Source: Arthrobacter sp. Soil736
GTDB lineage: Bacteria; Actinomycetota; Actinomycetes; Actinomycetales; Micrococcaceae
Assembly: GCF_001428005.1 (NCBI RefSeq)
Contig: NZ_LMSB01000008.1
Span: 139,782-193,568 of the forward strand
DNA: 53,787 bases
Direction: 5' to 3'
Part shown: one piece after another, positions 1 to 8,487 of the stretch
Layout of the letters: every line of letters begins with the position of its first letter
How positions within the stretch are numbered: position 1 is the first letter of the stretch
Notes under the pieces: generated by a model
What the model was told of the DNA's origin: nothing
Databases searched by the model: none
Seen by the model: only the letters and a program-made list of their open reading frames with translations
Translations under genes and position numbers: made by a program

Positions 1-711
1 AAGACCCGCACCACCATCCCCGGCAAGGACGGCCGCCGCGCCGGCGACCTGCTGAACAGGAACTTCACCGCCCCGGCCCCGAACCAGATCTGGGTGACCG
101 ATTTCACCTACGTTCCCCTGCTGAACAGGAACTTCACCGCCCCGGCCCCGAACCAGATCTGGGTGACCGATTTCACCTACGTTCCGGTCTACTCCGGATT
201 CGTCTACGTCGCCCTGGTCATCGACCTGTACTCCCGCGCGATCGTCGGCTGGGAAACCTCAACCATCAAGGACACCGCGTTCGTCGAACACTGCCTGAGG
301 ATGGCCCTGTGGCGGCGCCAGCACACCGGCCGCCCGGCGCCGGCGGGACTGATCCATCATTCCGATGCGGGCAGCCAGTACACCTCCATCCGTTACACCG
401 ACACACTGGCCCTGGAGGGCCTGCAGCCGTCCATTGGCAGCGTGGGTGATGCCTATGACAATGCCGCCGCCGAGACCGTGATGGGGCTATTCAAGAACGA
501 GGCAGTCGCGAAAGACTCACCGTTCCGCACCGGCGCGCTGAAGACCGAAACCGACGTAATGGAGATCGTCTTCGAGTGGGTCCACTGGTACAACAACGAA
601 CGCCTGCATTCTGCCCTGGATCACCAGACGCCAGAGGAGTACGAGCAAACATATTATGATCTACAAACCGGCCCGTTACCCGACGACGCCGCCAACAAAC
701 AGGCGGCATGA
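1..711 (+). CDS. IS3-family transposase OrfB (integrase core), 5' truncated by window edge
   Basis: DDE transposase of the rve integrase type. The frame is open from the first base, so the N terminus lies outside the window. Visible catalytic motifs are the first Asp in WVTDFTYV, the second in HHSDAGSQY, and the Glu in AAAETVMGLFKNE, followed by the usual C-terminal HWYNNERLHSALDHQTPEEYE. This order and spacing is typical of IS3-group OrfB. The stretch LLNRNFTAPAPNQ...DFTYVP occurs twice in tandem (23 residues, 69 bp), so the first catalytic Asp region is duplicated. IS3 transposases normally carry this segment once, so activity is doubtful. No OrfA or left terminal repeat is visible. The gene ends just before the repeat array downstream of argS. 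Confidence 0.9.
   Translation, partial: KTRTTIPGKDGRRAGDLLNRNFTAPAPNQIWVTDFTYVPLLNRNFTAPAPNQIWVTDFTYVPVYSGFVYVALVIDLYSRAIVGWETSTIKDTAFVEHCLRMALWRRQHTGRPAPAGLIHHSDAGSQYTSIRYTDTLALEGLQPSIGSVGDAYDNAAAETVMGLFKNEAVAKDSPFRTGALKTETDVMEIVFEWVHWYNNERLHSALDHQTPEEYEQTYYDLQTGPLPDDAANKQAA
48..185 (+). repeat. 69-bp in-frame tandem duplication inside the transposase
   Basis: Bases 48-116 and 117-185 are identical head-to-tail copies beginning CCTGCTGAACAGG and ending ACGTTCC. The unit is exactly 23 codons, so the frame is kept. Perfect identity implies a recent event or an assembly artefact. Confidence 0.95.
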
Positions 712-726
712 TTCCCGGGACGGTTC

Positions 727-861
727 ACACTTCCTGCGGTAGAACGAGAAACGCTCTCGCACATCCTGCGGTCATGCCGCGAGAGGTGAGAGAGCGTTTG
801 AGAAAAACCTGCAGGATCTGGAGGAGCGTCGGCCAAAAACCTGCAGGAAGTGAGAGAGCGT
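727..861. repeat. 32-bp-period repeat array and hairpin behind argS
   Basis: Two head-to-tail 32-bp units at 798-829 and 830-861 share the core GGAAGTGAGAGAGCGT (degenerate in the first unit). They are preceded by an inverted pair, AACGCTCTCgCAC near 750-762 and GTGAGAGAGCGTTT near 787-799, that can form a hairpin. A further TTCCTGCGG copy lies near 730. On the argS coding strand the units read ACGCTCTCTCACTTCCTG and begin about 59 nt after the argS stop. Related arrays occur at 2728-2903, 27061-27240 and 28992-29108. Confidence 0.85.
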
Positions 862-919
862 TGCAGGCGGAAGGCGGAAGGCGGAAGGGAGGCGGGCCGG
901 GCCAGGGCCGGCCGCGCGG

Positions 920-2695
920 CTACATGTTGGCCGGGGTCTCGATGCCCAGCAGGTCCAGGCCCTCGGAGAGCCTGTGGAGGACCAGTGTGCACAGGGCCAG
1001 CCGCGATTCGCGAACAGAGTCGTCCGCCTTGAGCACGGGGCACTGGTCGTAGAAGGACGTGAACAGCTGCGCCAACTCGAACAGGTACCCGCACAGCCGG
1101 TGCGGCTCCAGCAGCTCGCCGACCCTCCGCAAGGTGGCGCCGTACTCCAGCAAGTGCAGCGCCAGTGCACGTTCGACCGGTTCGACGACGGCGATCGTCG
1201 CGGCCGCCGTCGGCTCCCCCGCCGCCCCGCCAGCGGTGAGCGTACCAGCCGCGAGCGCCGAGGGTGACTCGCCCGCCTTGCGCACGATGGAGCGGATCCG
1301 CGCCGCGGCGTACTGCACATACGGGCCCGTGTTGCCGCTGAGTGCGAGCATGCGGTCGAAGTCGAATACATACTCGGTATCGTGCCCGACGGAGAGGTCG
1401 GCGTACTTCACAGCGCCGATGCCCACCTGCCGCGCGGTCGCGGCGCGCTCCTCCGCCGAAAGGTCCGGGCGGCTCGAGTCCACCACGGCGCGGGCGCGGT
1501 CCACGGCCTCATCCAGCAGGGCCATAAGCTTCACCGGCGTCCCGGAGCGGGACTTCAGGATCTTGCCGTCTTCGCCCAGCACGTTACCGATTTGCACGTG
1601 GGTGGCCTCGACCGTGTCCGGCAGCCAGCCAGCCTCGCGCGCCGTTTCAATGACCATCCGCAGGTGCACGTTCTGCGGTGCGCCCACCACGTAGAGGATG
1701 CGGTCGGCGTGGAGTTCCTGGACGCGGTACCGGATGGTGGCCAGGTCCGTGGTGGCGTACCCGTAGCCGCCGTCGGACTTGCGGATGATCAGCGGCAGCG
1801 GCTCGCCGTCCCTGCCGGTGAAGCCCGCCGGGAAGGTACACAGGGCGCCCTCGCTGACGCGCGCCAGGCCACGCTCCTCCAGTTCCTGGCACAGCTGTGC
1901 CAGATGGGCATCGTACGAGCTTTCGCCGGCGATATGGTCATCCTCGAGGCTGACCCCCAGCTTGGCGTAGATGGCATTGAAGTAGACCTTCGAATGATCG
2001 ACCAACCGCTGCCAGACCTGCAGGGTCTCCTCATGGGCCGACTGAAGTGACACCACGCGAAGGCGTGCCCGCGTGGCAAAGTCCGGGTCGCCGTCGAACT
2101 TTGCGCGCGCTGCCTGGTAGAACGCGCTGGGGTCCTCCACGAGCAGCGCAGCCTCCGGCGAATCCTCGCCGATCTCCAGCCAGTGCTCAATCAGCATCCC
2201 GAAGGGGGTGCCCCAGTCGCCGATGTGGTTCTGCCGGATCACGGTGTGGCCCAGCGCCTCGAGGACGCGGACCAAGCTGTCGCCCACCACGGTTGTGCGG
2301 AGGTGCCCCACGTGCATTTCCTTCGCAACGTTTGGGGAGGAATAGTCGACGGCGACGCGCTGGGCTTGCGTCTCGGGCCCGCCCTGCGTCTGGGATGCCT
2401 GGGTGTTGAGCAGCTCCTCGATCCAGGTGCCGTCGAACGTCAGATTGATGAAGCCGGGGCCGGAGATTTCGACGGCCGTGCACATGCCGTCGAGCTCCAG
2501 CGCTTCGACGATCCTGGCGGCAGCATCCCGCGGAGGCAGGCGCACCTTCTTGGCGAGCGCCATGGCGGCGTTGATCTGGAGGTCGGCGAACTGCGACGGC
2601 CGCACCACCGGATCAGTGTCGCGGTACTCTTCGCCGAACGCTTCGGCAATGGCTGCCTGGACTCTGGGGACAACCATTTCCGCCGGATTATTCAC
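920..2695 (-). CDS. argS: Arginyl-tRNA synthetase
   Basis: Class I aminoacyl-tRNA synthetase that charges tRNA-Arg in the cytosol. At 591 residues it has the usual length. An N-terminal Add-1 domain covers about residues 1-95. The HIGH signature appears as HVGH at 128-131, after the family motif SSPNVAKEM. NHIGDWGTPFG, typical of ArgS, follows. The KMSKS loop is represented by GKILKSRSG. The C-terminal DALR anticodon-binding domain covers roughly the last 120 residues. The start at 2695 gives MNNPAEMV. It stands alone on this strand, between the repeat array behind phoX and the array behind its own stop. Confidence 0.97.
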   Translation of the reverse strand: MNNPAEMVVPRVQAAIAEAFGEEYRDTDPVVRPSQFADLQINAAMALAKKVRLPPRDAAARIVEALELDGMCTAVEISGPGFINLTFDGTWIEELLNTQASQTQGGPETQAQRVAVDYSSPNVAKEMHVGHLRTTVVGDSLVRVLEALGHTVIRQNHIGDWGTPFGMLIEHWLEIGEDSPEAALLVEDPSAFYQAARAKFDGDPDFATRARLRVVSLQSAHEETLQVWQRLVDHSKVYFNAIYAKLGVSLEDDHIAGESSYDAHLAQLCQELEERGLARVSEGALCTFPAGFTGRDGEPLPLIIRKSDGGYGYATTDLATIRYRVQELHADRILYVVGAPQNVHLRMVIETAREAGWLPDTVEATHVQIGNVLGEDGKILKSRSGTPVKLMALLDEAVDRARAVVDSSRPDLSAEERAATARQVGIGAVKYADLSVGHDTEYVFDFDRMLALSGNTGPYVQYAAARIRSIVRKAGESPSALAAGTLTAGGAAGEPTAAATIAVVEPVERALALHLLEYGATLRRVGELLEPHRLCGYLFELAQLFTSFYDQCPVLKADDSVRESRLALCTLVLHRLSEGLDLLGIETPANM

Positions 2696-2727
2696 AAGCC
2701 CAAATTATCAGTCCTGGCCTCCCTGCG

Positions 2728-2903
2728 ACGCTCTCTCACTTTTCGCAGCTAAAGCCGAGACGCTCTCTCACTTCCTGCTGTCGAATTGGCAACGCTCTCT
2801 CACCTCCTGTCCGCATTGCCACAGGAAGTGAGAGAGGGTCACCCAAAAACCGACAGGAAGTGAGAGAGCGCCACCCAAAAACCGACAGGAAGTGAGAGAG
2901 GGT
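2728..2903. repeat. Large inverted 32-bp repeat array between phoX stop and argS start
   Basis: Three units in one orientation start at 2728, 2760 and 2792 (core CGCTCTCTCACTTCCTG). Three units in the opposite orientation end at 2839, 2871 and 2903 (core ACAGGAAGTGAGAGAG). The period is exactly 32 bp on both sides. The central pair, CTCTCTCACCTCCTGT at about 2795-2810 and ACAGGAAGTGAGAGAG at 2821-2836, gives a hairpin stem of about 16 bp with a 10-nt loop. The array lies 14 nt after the phoX stop and about 30 bp from the argS start, so the argS promoter must overlap it or lie within it. Confidence 0.9.
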
Positions 2904-2916
2904 CGGCCAGGAACCG

Positions 2917-5007
2917 CTAGGCGGCGATACGGAAGACCTGGATCACGGACGGGCGCGGGGCGCGGACCTGGCCGGGCTTCGGCGTCGCACCGGCCGGCAC
3001 GTAGTCCGGGAAGTACGAGCGGGGCGCCGCGAAGGTGCCTTCCTCACCCGGGTGCTGGACGGAGACGAACACGTGGCCTTCGTCGTCGTGGACGATGGGT
3101 CCGCAGGTCTCAGCATCGCGCGGCATTGCCAGGAACTGTTCGACGCGGCCGCGCTCTGCGCCGTCCACGGTCACCTTGAACAGGCCGTCCGCCCGGCCGA
3201 TGCCCGAGGGGGCGCCGTCGGTGGAGATCCAGAGGTTGCCCACGGAGTCGAACGCCAGGTTGTCCGGGCAGGAGATCGGCGAGACCTGGCCTGCCGGGAA
3301 GCCGGAGAAGTAGGTGACGTCTCCCTGTGCCGGATCGCCGCAGACCATCAGGAGGTTCCAGGTGAACTTCCGCGAGGTCTGGTCGCCGGTCTCGGTGATT
3401 TCCACGATGTGCCCGTCGCGGTTCTCGTTGCGCGGGTTGACTTCCGTGGCGCCTTCCTTGCCCGGCTTGCCGCGGTCCGAGTTGTTGGTGCAGGCCACAT
3501 AGACCTTGCCCGAGTGCAGGCTCGGCTGCACGTCCTCGCAGCGGTCCATCTTGGTGGGGCCCACCTTGTCCGCGGCCAGGCGGGTGTAGACGAGGACTTC
3601 CTCGACGGTCATGCCGGCAACCATGGACTTGCCGCCGACGACGAGCGGCAGCCATTCGCCCTTGCCGTCGAAGGAACCGTCGGCCGGAACCGTGCCCGTG
3701 CCGTCGATCTCGGCGGCAGGTGCGTCGCCGCTGAACTTGGCAACGTACAGGTCGCCCTCGGAGAGGAGCGTCATGTTGTGCTTGCGGTCGCCCTCGACGT
3801 ACTTGGCCTTCGAGACAAACTTGTACAGGTAGTCGAAGCGCTCGTCGTCGCCCATGTAGGCCACCACGTTCCCGGACTTGGCCACGATCACGTTGGCGCC
3901 CTCGTGCTTGAAGCGGCCCAGGGAGGAGTGCTTCTTCGGGGTGGAGGCGGGGTCGAACGGGTCGACTTCCACGATCCAGCCGAAGCGGTTGGTTTCGTTC
4001 TCGTAGCCGGGGTTGTTGGCGTTGAAGCGCCGGTCATCAAGTTCCCACTGGCGGGCCGTGGGCTTGTTGGTGAGCCCGTAGCGCTTGTCGGAGGCGGACG
4101 TGCCCGGCGCCACGAAGTAGCCGTTGAAGTTCTCTTCGCCGGAGAGGATGGTGCCCCAGGGCGTGGTGCCGCCGGAGCAGTTGCCGAGGGTGCCGTTGAT
4201 CCAGCGGCCTGCGGGATCGGCCGTGGTCTTGACCAGGGCGGAACCGGCCACGGGACCGGTCAGCTCATAGCGGGTGCTGTTCAGGTAGCGGCGGTTGAGG
4301 CGGGCGCCCTTGACATAGCTCCAGGGCGTGCTCTTGTTCGTGCGCTCCAGCTCCACAACCGAGAGGCCGTGGGCCGCCGCACCGATGGCACGCATCTCGG
4401 CGGCAGGCATGGTGGCCGGGAACATGATGTTCTCGTTGGTGTACTCGTGGTTTGCGAACAGGACCGCACGGCGTCCCTTGCTGCCCGGGATCTCGAGGAT
4501 GTCCGAGTAGTCGTTGTTGTAGCCGAACTGGCGCTCCTGGGCTGCGGCCGTCTGGTTGGCGAGATCGAACGCCGGGGCGTCGTTGAAGATGGGGTCGCCC
4601 CAGCGGATGACGGGCTGCCAGGTGAAGCCGGCCGGCACGGTCACGGCGTCGACGTCGGCCCCGATGGAGGGGATGGCCGTGAACTGCAGCTTCGATGCGC
4701 CTGCACCGTAGCCAGTGGTCGCGGCGGGCGAAAGGCCGGTCCCGGCGTCGGCCACTGCGGTCTCGGAGGAGTTGAGGGCACTTCCGAGTACGACGGCGAG
4801 GGCACCGGCGGCGCCGAAGCCCAGGGCGGCGCGGCGCGACAGGGTGGTGGAGGCGATGTCACGGAAGTAGCTGTTGGAGCTGGTGTTGCAGACGTCGCCC
4901 GCGCAGGCGTTGTCGCACTTGAGGGCGCAGGTGACAGGGCTGCGCTTGCCTTTGGTGTGGCCAAGCATGGGCAGCAGGGCAAACTTGCGTCCGGGGATTT
5001 CAGACAT
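2917..5007 (-). CDS. PhoX-family (DUF839) phosphatase, Tat-exported
   Basis: A 696-residue secreted phosphatase of the PhoX/DUF839 family; characterised members are Ca/Fe-dependent phosphomonoesterases acting outside the membrane. A twin-arginine-type segment, LSRRAALGFGAAGALAVVLG, lies at about residues 56-75 and is followed by an A-x-A-like site. An N-terminal extension of about 55 residues precedes it, with a Cys-containing stretch (CALKCDNACAGDVCN) often seen in actinobacterial PhoX proteins. Family-like motifs include LFANHEYTN, NCSGGTTPWGTILSGEEN, and CPDNLAFDSVGNLWISTDG near the C terminus. The start has GGAAGG upstream. Substrate and Pho regulation are not visible from sequence; no clear pho box was identified. 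Confidence 0.92.
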   Translation of the reverse strand: MSEIPGRKFALLPMLGHTKGKRSPVTCALKCDNACAGDVCNTSSNSYFRDIASTTLSRRAALGFGAAGALAVVLGSALNSSETAVADAGTGLSPAATTGYGAGASKLQFTAIPSIGADVDAVTVPAGFTWQPVIRWGDPIFNDAPAFDLANQTAAAQERQFGYNNDYSDILEIPGSKGRRAVLFANHEYTNENIMFPATMPAAEMRAIGAAAHGLSVVELERTNKSTPWSYVKGARLNRRYLNSTRYELTGPVAGSALVKTTADPAGRWINGTLGNCSGGTTPWGTILSGEENFNGYFVAPGTSASDKRYGLTNKPTARQWELDDRRFNANNPGYENETNRFGWIVEVDPFDPASTPKKHSSLGRFKHEGANVIVAKSGNVVAYMGDDERFDYLYKFVSKAKYVEGDRKHNMTLLSEGDLYVAKFSGDAPAAEIDGTGTVPADGSFDGKGEWLPLVVGGKSMVAGMTVEEVLVYTRLAADKVGPTKMDRCEDVQPSLHSGKVYVACTNNSDRGKPGKEGATEVNPRNENRDGHIVEITETGDQTSRKFTWNLLMVCGDPAQGDVTYFSGFPAGQVSPISCPDNLAFDSVGNLWISTDGAPSGIGRADGLFKVTVDGAERGRVEQFLAMPRDAETCGPIVHDDEGHVFVSVQHPGEEGTFAAPRSYFPDYVPAGATPKPGQVRAPRPSVIQVFRIAA

Positions 5008-5168
5008 GGAGAGAGACCTTCCAAGGTGTGAGATGCGGTCCCGCCTCCCCTCCTAGGGGTGAGATGCGGCATCGCCCACCCTGCCAGCGTCAACCAAATA
5101 TGAGAGGACACTCTGGTTAAGTGCCGGTGAACATCACTGGCCCGAAGGACGCAGCCCAGATCGGGGCT

Positions 5169-6221
5169 TCAGGCAAGCTCGGCGTAGGTCCGGCGCAGCC
5201 GGGCGAGCCACCACTCCCTCCGCTCGGGAGCCGCGGCGTACTGCTCAAGCAGCCCCTCGTCGGCGGCCACATCGCGGAGCCGGATGGCGCCGTCGTCGGC
5301 CACGAGCGGATCGGTGGTGACGTCCGCGGCGAGCAGCGAGACCGTCCCCAGTCCGCAGGCGTACGGCAGTTCCGGCAGCGCCGCGGCGAGCGCCAGTCCT
5401 GCGCGGATCCCCACCGAGGTATCCAGCGCGGAACTCACGACGGCGGGCATCCCGGCCTGAGCCACGAGGTCCAGCGCGCGCCGCACTCCCCCCAACGGGG
5501 CAACCTTCACCACGATCAGGTCGGCAGCCCCGGCGCGGGCCACCTTCAGCGGATCTTCCTCTTTGCGCACGCTTTCGTCGGCGGCGATCAGCACCGGCAC
5601 GCCGGCCGCGCGGAGCCGGCGCCGGACCTCCGCCAGGCCGTCGATGTCCGGCACGGGCTGCTCCGCGTATTCCAGTCCTACGGCGGCGAGCCGGGTCAGC
5701 GCCTCCACCGCCGCCGGCACGTCCCATCCCCCGTTGGCATCCACCCGGACGGCGGCCTCCGGCAGTTCGGCCCGGACGGCGGCAACCCGGGCGGCGTCGT
5801 CGTCGAGGGACTGGCCGGGTTCGGCAACCTTGACCTTGACCGCGTCCACGCGGCCGAACCGGGCCAGGATTTCCCGCACACGCTCGGCAGGAACTGCCGG
5901 CAGCGTGGCATTCACCGGGATGCTGGCCCGCAGCGGCTCCGGGAAACCGTGCCAGCCGGCTTCGATGGCCGATGCGAGCCAGCGGGAGGCCTCGGCATCG
6001 CCGTATTCGGGGAAGGCGCCGAACTCGCCCCAGCCCGCGGGTCCGCGCAGCAGCAGCGTTTCGCGTTCCAGGATGCCGCGGAACTTCACGCGCATGGGCA
6101 GCGCCACCACACGGGCGCTTTCGAGCAGTTCCGCAAGCGGCGGCATTCCGCCCCACGACGGCAGCGGGAACGCTTGAAGCGGCGGTAACTTGGAGGCCCC
6201 GAAAGGCGAAGCGGCAGGCAT
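5169..6221 (-). CDS. menC: o-Succinylbenzoate synthase
   Basis: Enolase-superfamily dehydratase that converts SHCHC to o-succinylbenzoate in menaquinone synthesis. At 350 residues it matches actinobacterial MenC. The KxK catalytic motif is KVKVAEPG at about 129-136. Metal ligands sit in RVDANGGW, EYAEQPVPD and IAADESV, and the second catalytic Lys in LIVVKVAPLGG. The annotated start gives MPAASPF; an internal Met (MPPLAELL, residue 26) is an alternative because no strong ribosome-binding site precedes the first ATG. No other men genes lie in the window. Confidence 0.93.
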   Translation of the reverse strand: MPAASPFGASKLPPLQAFPLPSWGGMPPLAELLESARVVALPMRVKFRGILERETLLLRGPAGWGEFGAFPEYGDAEASRWLASAIEAGWHGFPEPLRASIPVNATLPAVPAERVREILARFGRVDAVKVKVAEPGQSLDDDAARVAAVRAELPEAAVRVDANGGWDVPAAVEALTRLAAVGLEYAEQPVPDIDGLAEVRRRLRAAGVPVLIAADESVRKEEDPLKVARAGAADLIVVKVAPLGGVRRALDLVAQAGMPAVVSSALDTSVGIRAGLALAAALPELPYACGLGTVSLLAADVTTDPLVADDGAIRLRDVAADEGLLEQYAAAPERREWWLARLRRTYAELA

Positions 6222-6361
6222 GATTTCACTGTACCGGTGGGGCCGGCCAGCCCCTCAGCACTTATGCGGCTATGTGGACAACCCGGACAGGAACCAGCAC
6301 CAGCGCCTCAGGCCGCCCTCAGTCGGCCGCCCTCAACGGGCAGGACTCAACGGGCCCACCC

Positions 6362-7021
6362 TCAAAGAGCCGGACTCGTCGCGTGGCCCAGGATGTGGGC
6401 CACCCTCGGCGCCAGCGGATGGCCTCCGAAGCCGAAGCGCTCATTGTCCTGGACACGGAAACCGGCGGCCGTGATGGCTTCCAGCGTGTCCCGGTTGGGA
6501 TGGCAGCCGCCCGCAAACCGCTGCCAGGCCGGGCTCAGCAGGTCCTCGGCCGCGGCCAGGACAGGGTTCCCGGACCGGACGTGCTCGTAGTAGGCCAGCG
6601 TCCCGCCCGGACGCAGCACCCGGCGGATTTCCGCCAGCACCGTGGCCTGGTCCGCGACGCTGCACAGGACCAGGCTGGCCACCACCGCATCGGCGCCCGC
6701 ATCGGGGGCCGGGATCTGCTCCGCCACTCCGGCCACCAGGACGACAGGGACGGGAGCCGATTCGGCCCGCCGCCGGGCCAGGTTCCTCAGGTAGTCGTTG
6801 GGCTCGATGGCCAGGACGTCAGTCACCGTTCCCGGGTACAGCCCGAACGAGGACCCCTCCCCCGCGCCGATCTCGATGACGCTCCCGTGCAGGCCGGCCA
6901 GCAGCCGGCGCCGGTGCTCGGTGCCGCCGCGGCGGTTCATTCCGACGACGGCCCTTGCGTACGCGCGCGCAAACCGCGTGTGCTGCAGCCCAGCCGGCCC
7001 GTCGGGTGCGCTCGGGGTCAT
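6362..7021 (-). CDS. Class I SAM-dependent methyltransferase (UbiE/Methyltransf_11 type)
   Basis: A 219-residue soluble methyltransferase. The glycine-rich SAM motif I is VIEIGAGEGSSFG at about residues 47-59, followed by the acidic end of beta2 (LAIEPND) and a motif resembling post-motif II (ADAVVASLVLCSV). RRVLRPGGTLAYYEHV is the usual motif III region. It resembles the small METTL7/UbiE-like group, but the substrate cannot be read from sequence. It lies between menC and the NarL-type kinase with gaps of 140 and 75 bp. A role near menC (for example MenG) is possible, but MenG usually carries a longer, more specific signature. Confidence 0.85.
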   Translation of the reverse strand: MTPSAPDGPAGLQHTRFARAYARAVVGMNRRGGTEHRRRLLAGLHGSVIEIGAGEGSSFGLYPGTVTDVLAIEPNDYLRNLARRRAESAPVPVVLVAGVAEQIPAPDAGADAVVASLVLCSVADQATVLAEIRRVLRPGGTLAYYEHVRSGNPVLAAAEDLLSPAWQRFAGGCHPNRDTLEAITAAGFRVQDNERFGFGGHPLAPRVAHILGHATSPAL

Positions 7022-7095
7022 CAGGGGGAACTCTTTCCGGGGGTTTTACGCCGGTCCCCACGCCTTTGGAGGGGCCGGCGGCTTGTGGGCCGGCG

Positions 7096-8487
7096 CTAAG
7101 GCACCGGTTGCGGGACTTCCCGCAGGACAACATCCATTTCGGCGCCGAAACGCGCGATCACGGTGGTCCCGCGCCCCGGAGCGGACATCACCTGCAGTGT
7201 ACCGCCGGCCTCGCCGATGGTGTCCTCCATGATGCGCAGGCCGAAGTGGCCTTCCGGCGACCCAAGGCTCTGGTCGAAGCCGCAGCCGTCGTCGTGGATG
7301 CGGATTTCGGCGCGGTTGCCGTCCTGGGTAAGCCGGAGCCGGGCTGTGGCCGCCTTGGAATGCTTGGCCGTATTGGCCAGGGCCTCCCGTGCCACGCGGT
7401 AGAACAGCGCGGCACGGTCCCTGTCCAGCTCGCACTTGGGCGGCAGCTCGAGTTCGAGGCTGATCCCGCGTTCCTCGAGCGGATCCCCCAGCCTCGCGAG
7501 GGCTCCGCTGAGCCCCAGCCTGTTGAGGTCCGGCGGATAGAGTTCGGTGGTCATCGCCCGGAGGCTCCGGACATTGTCCTGCAGGATCCTGCGGGCATCG
7601 GCGAAGAGCGCACGCTGCGCCTGAGGGCCGTGGCGTTCCTCGGATTCCAGCACATAAGACAGGCCCGAGAGGTCCTGGATCACTTCATCGTGGAGATCCC
7701 TGGCAATGCGCTGGCGCTCCAGCTCCGAGGCCTCGATGGCCCGGCGCAGCAGGCGGCTCCGTGCCGCCTCGTACGCCTGGATCCTGCGGGCCAGCCGGAC
7801 AGCCGGGAAAAGCTGTGCCAGCTGCAGCACGCCGAGGGCCAGGAGGAACGGCGGTGCCATGCCGAACAGGACCGCAGCCTGCTCCGCCCGGACTCCGTCG
7901 TTGTCGTAGTAGGCCTCGAACACCAGATGCTGGCCGTCCGGGGCGGTGACAGGCACGTAGACCTCCACCAGCTCCTGCTGCGTCGCATCGGGTGTGTTCA
8001 CTTCGTCCTTCTGCATCTCAAGATTGGCTGGCACGTGACCTCCGGCCAGCACCTCCGCGGCCTCGTGCGGAAGGTCGAACTTTTTGCCAATCAGCTTCGA
8101 GTCGTCCGAATAGATAATGCGCCCGTCCTTGTCCCACAGCCGGATCTCGAAAACCGAGGTTTCCCCCATCCAGGGGCGCAGCCGCTCGTCAAGGCGCTCC
8201 ACCGCCGTCGGGTTCCCCGACAGGACTTCTTCGTCCAGGAGGGGCGCCACCACGTTGCTCGCCAGATGCTCGGTCGCTTCCTTCGAGTTCTGCAGGGCGT
8301 GGTGTTCGGCCTCGGACCAGATCCAGAAGGCTACCGGAGTGGTGACGACGACGAGGGCAACCAGGCCCATGAGCAGGAACCGCCGGACGGCCCTGAAGAC
8401 CTCGGAATTCTCGGACGCCGGCGATTCAAACGGGCGGAACAGGGCAGGCTTTCGAAGGGACGGCCTAGCCATGGGACGGCTGCTCAA
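7096..8487 (-). CDS. NarL-type sensor histidine kinase
   Basis: A 463-residue membrane kinase. TM1 lies at about 34-56 (LLMGLVALVVVTTPVAFWIW). An extracytoplasmic region of about 135 residues follows, then TM2 (FGMAPPFLLALGVLQLAQLF). The HisKA_3 dimerisation box has the phospho-His in RIARDLHDEVIQDLSGL. The HATPase domain shows the N box (REALANTAKHSKA), IHDDGCGFD and GHFGLRIMEDTIGEAGG. Its start overlaps the end of the upstream regulator gene by 23 bp, indicating translational coupling and a cognate pair. The stimulus is unknown. Confidence 0.92.
   Translation of the reverse strand: MSSRPMARPSLRKPALFRPFESPASENSEVFRAVRRFLLMGLVALVVVTTPVAFWIWSEAEHHALQNSKEATEHLASNVVAPLLDEEVLSGNPTAVERLDERLRPWMGETSVFEIRLWDKDGRIIYSDDSKLIGKKFDLPHEAAEVLAGGHVPANLEMQKDEVNTPDATQQELVEVYVPVTAPDGQHLVFEAYYDNDGVRAEQAAVLFGMAPPFLLALGVLQLAQLFPAVRLARRIQAYEAARSRLLRRAIEASELERQRIARDLHDEVIQDLSGLSYVLESEERHGPQAQRALFADARRILQDNVRSLRAMTTELYPPDLNRLGLSGALARLGDPLEERGISLELELPPKCELDRDRAALFYRVAREALANTAKHSKAATARLRLTQDGNRAEIRIHDDGCGFDQSLGSPEGHFGLRIMEDTIGEAGGTLQVMSAPGRGTTVIARFGAEMDVVLREVPQPVP

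Noticed and set aside
3052..5031. 659-codon plus-strand open frame
   Set aside because: It is antisense to the PhoX gene; the product is Val/Gly/Arg-rich without domains, while the minus strand gives a full PhoX protein.
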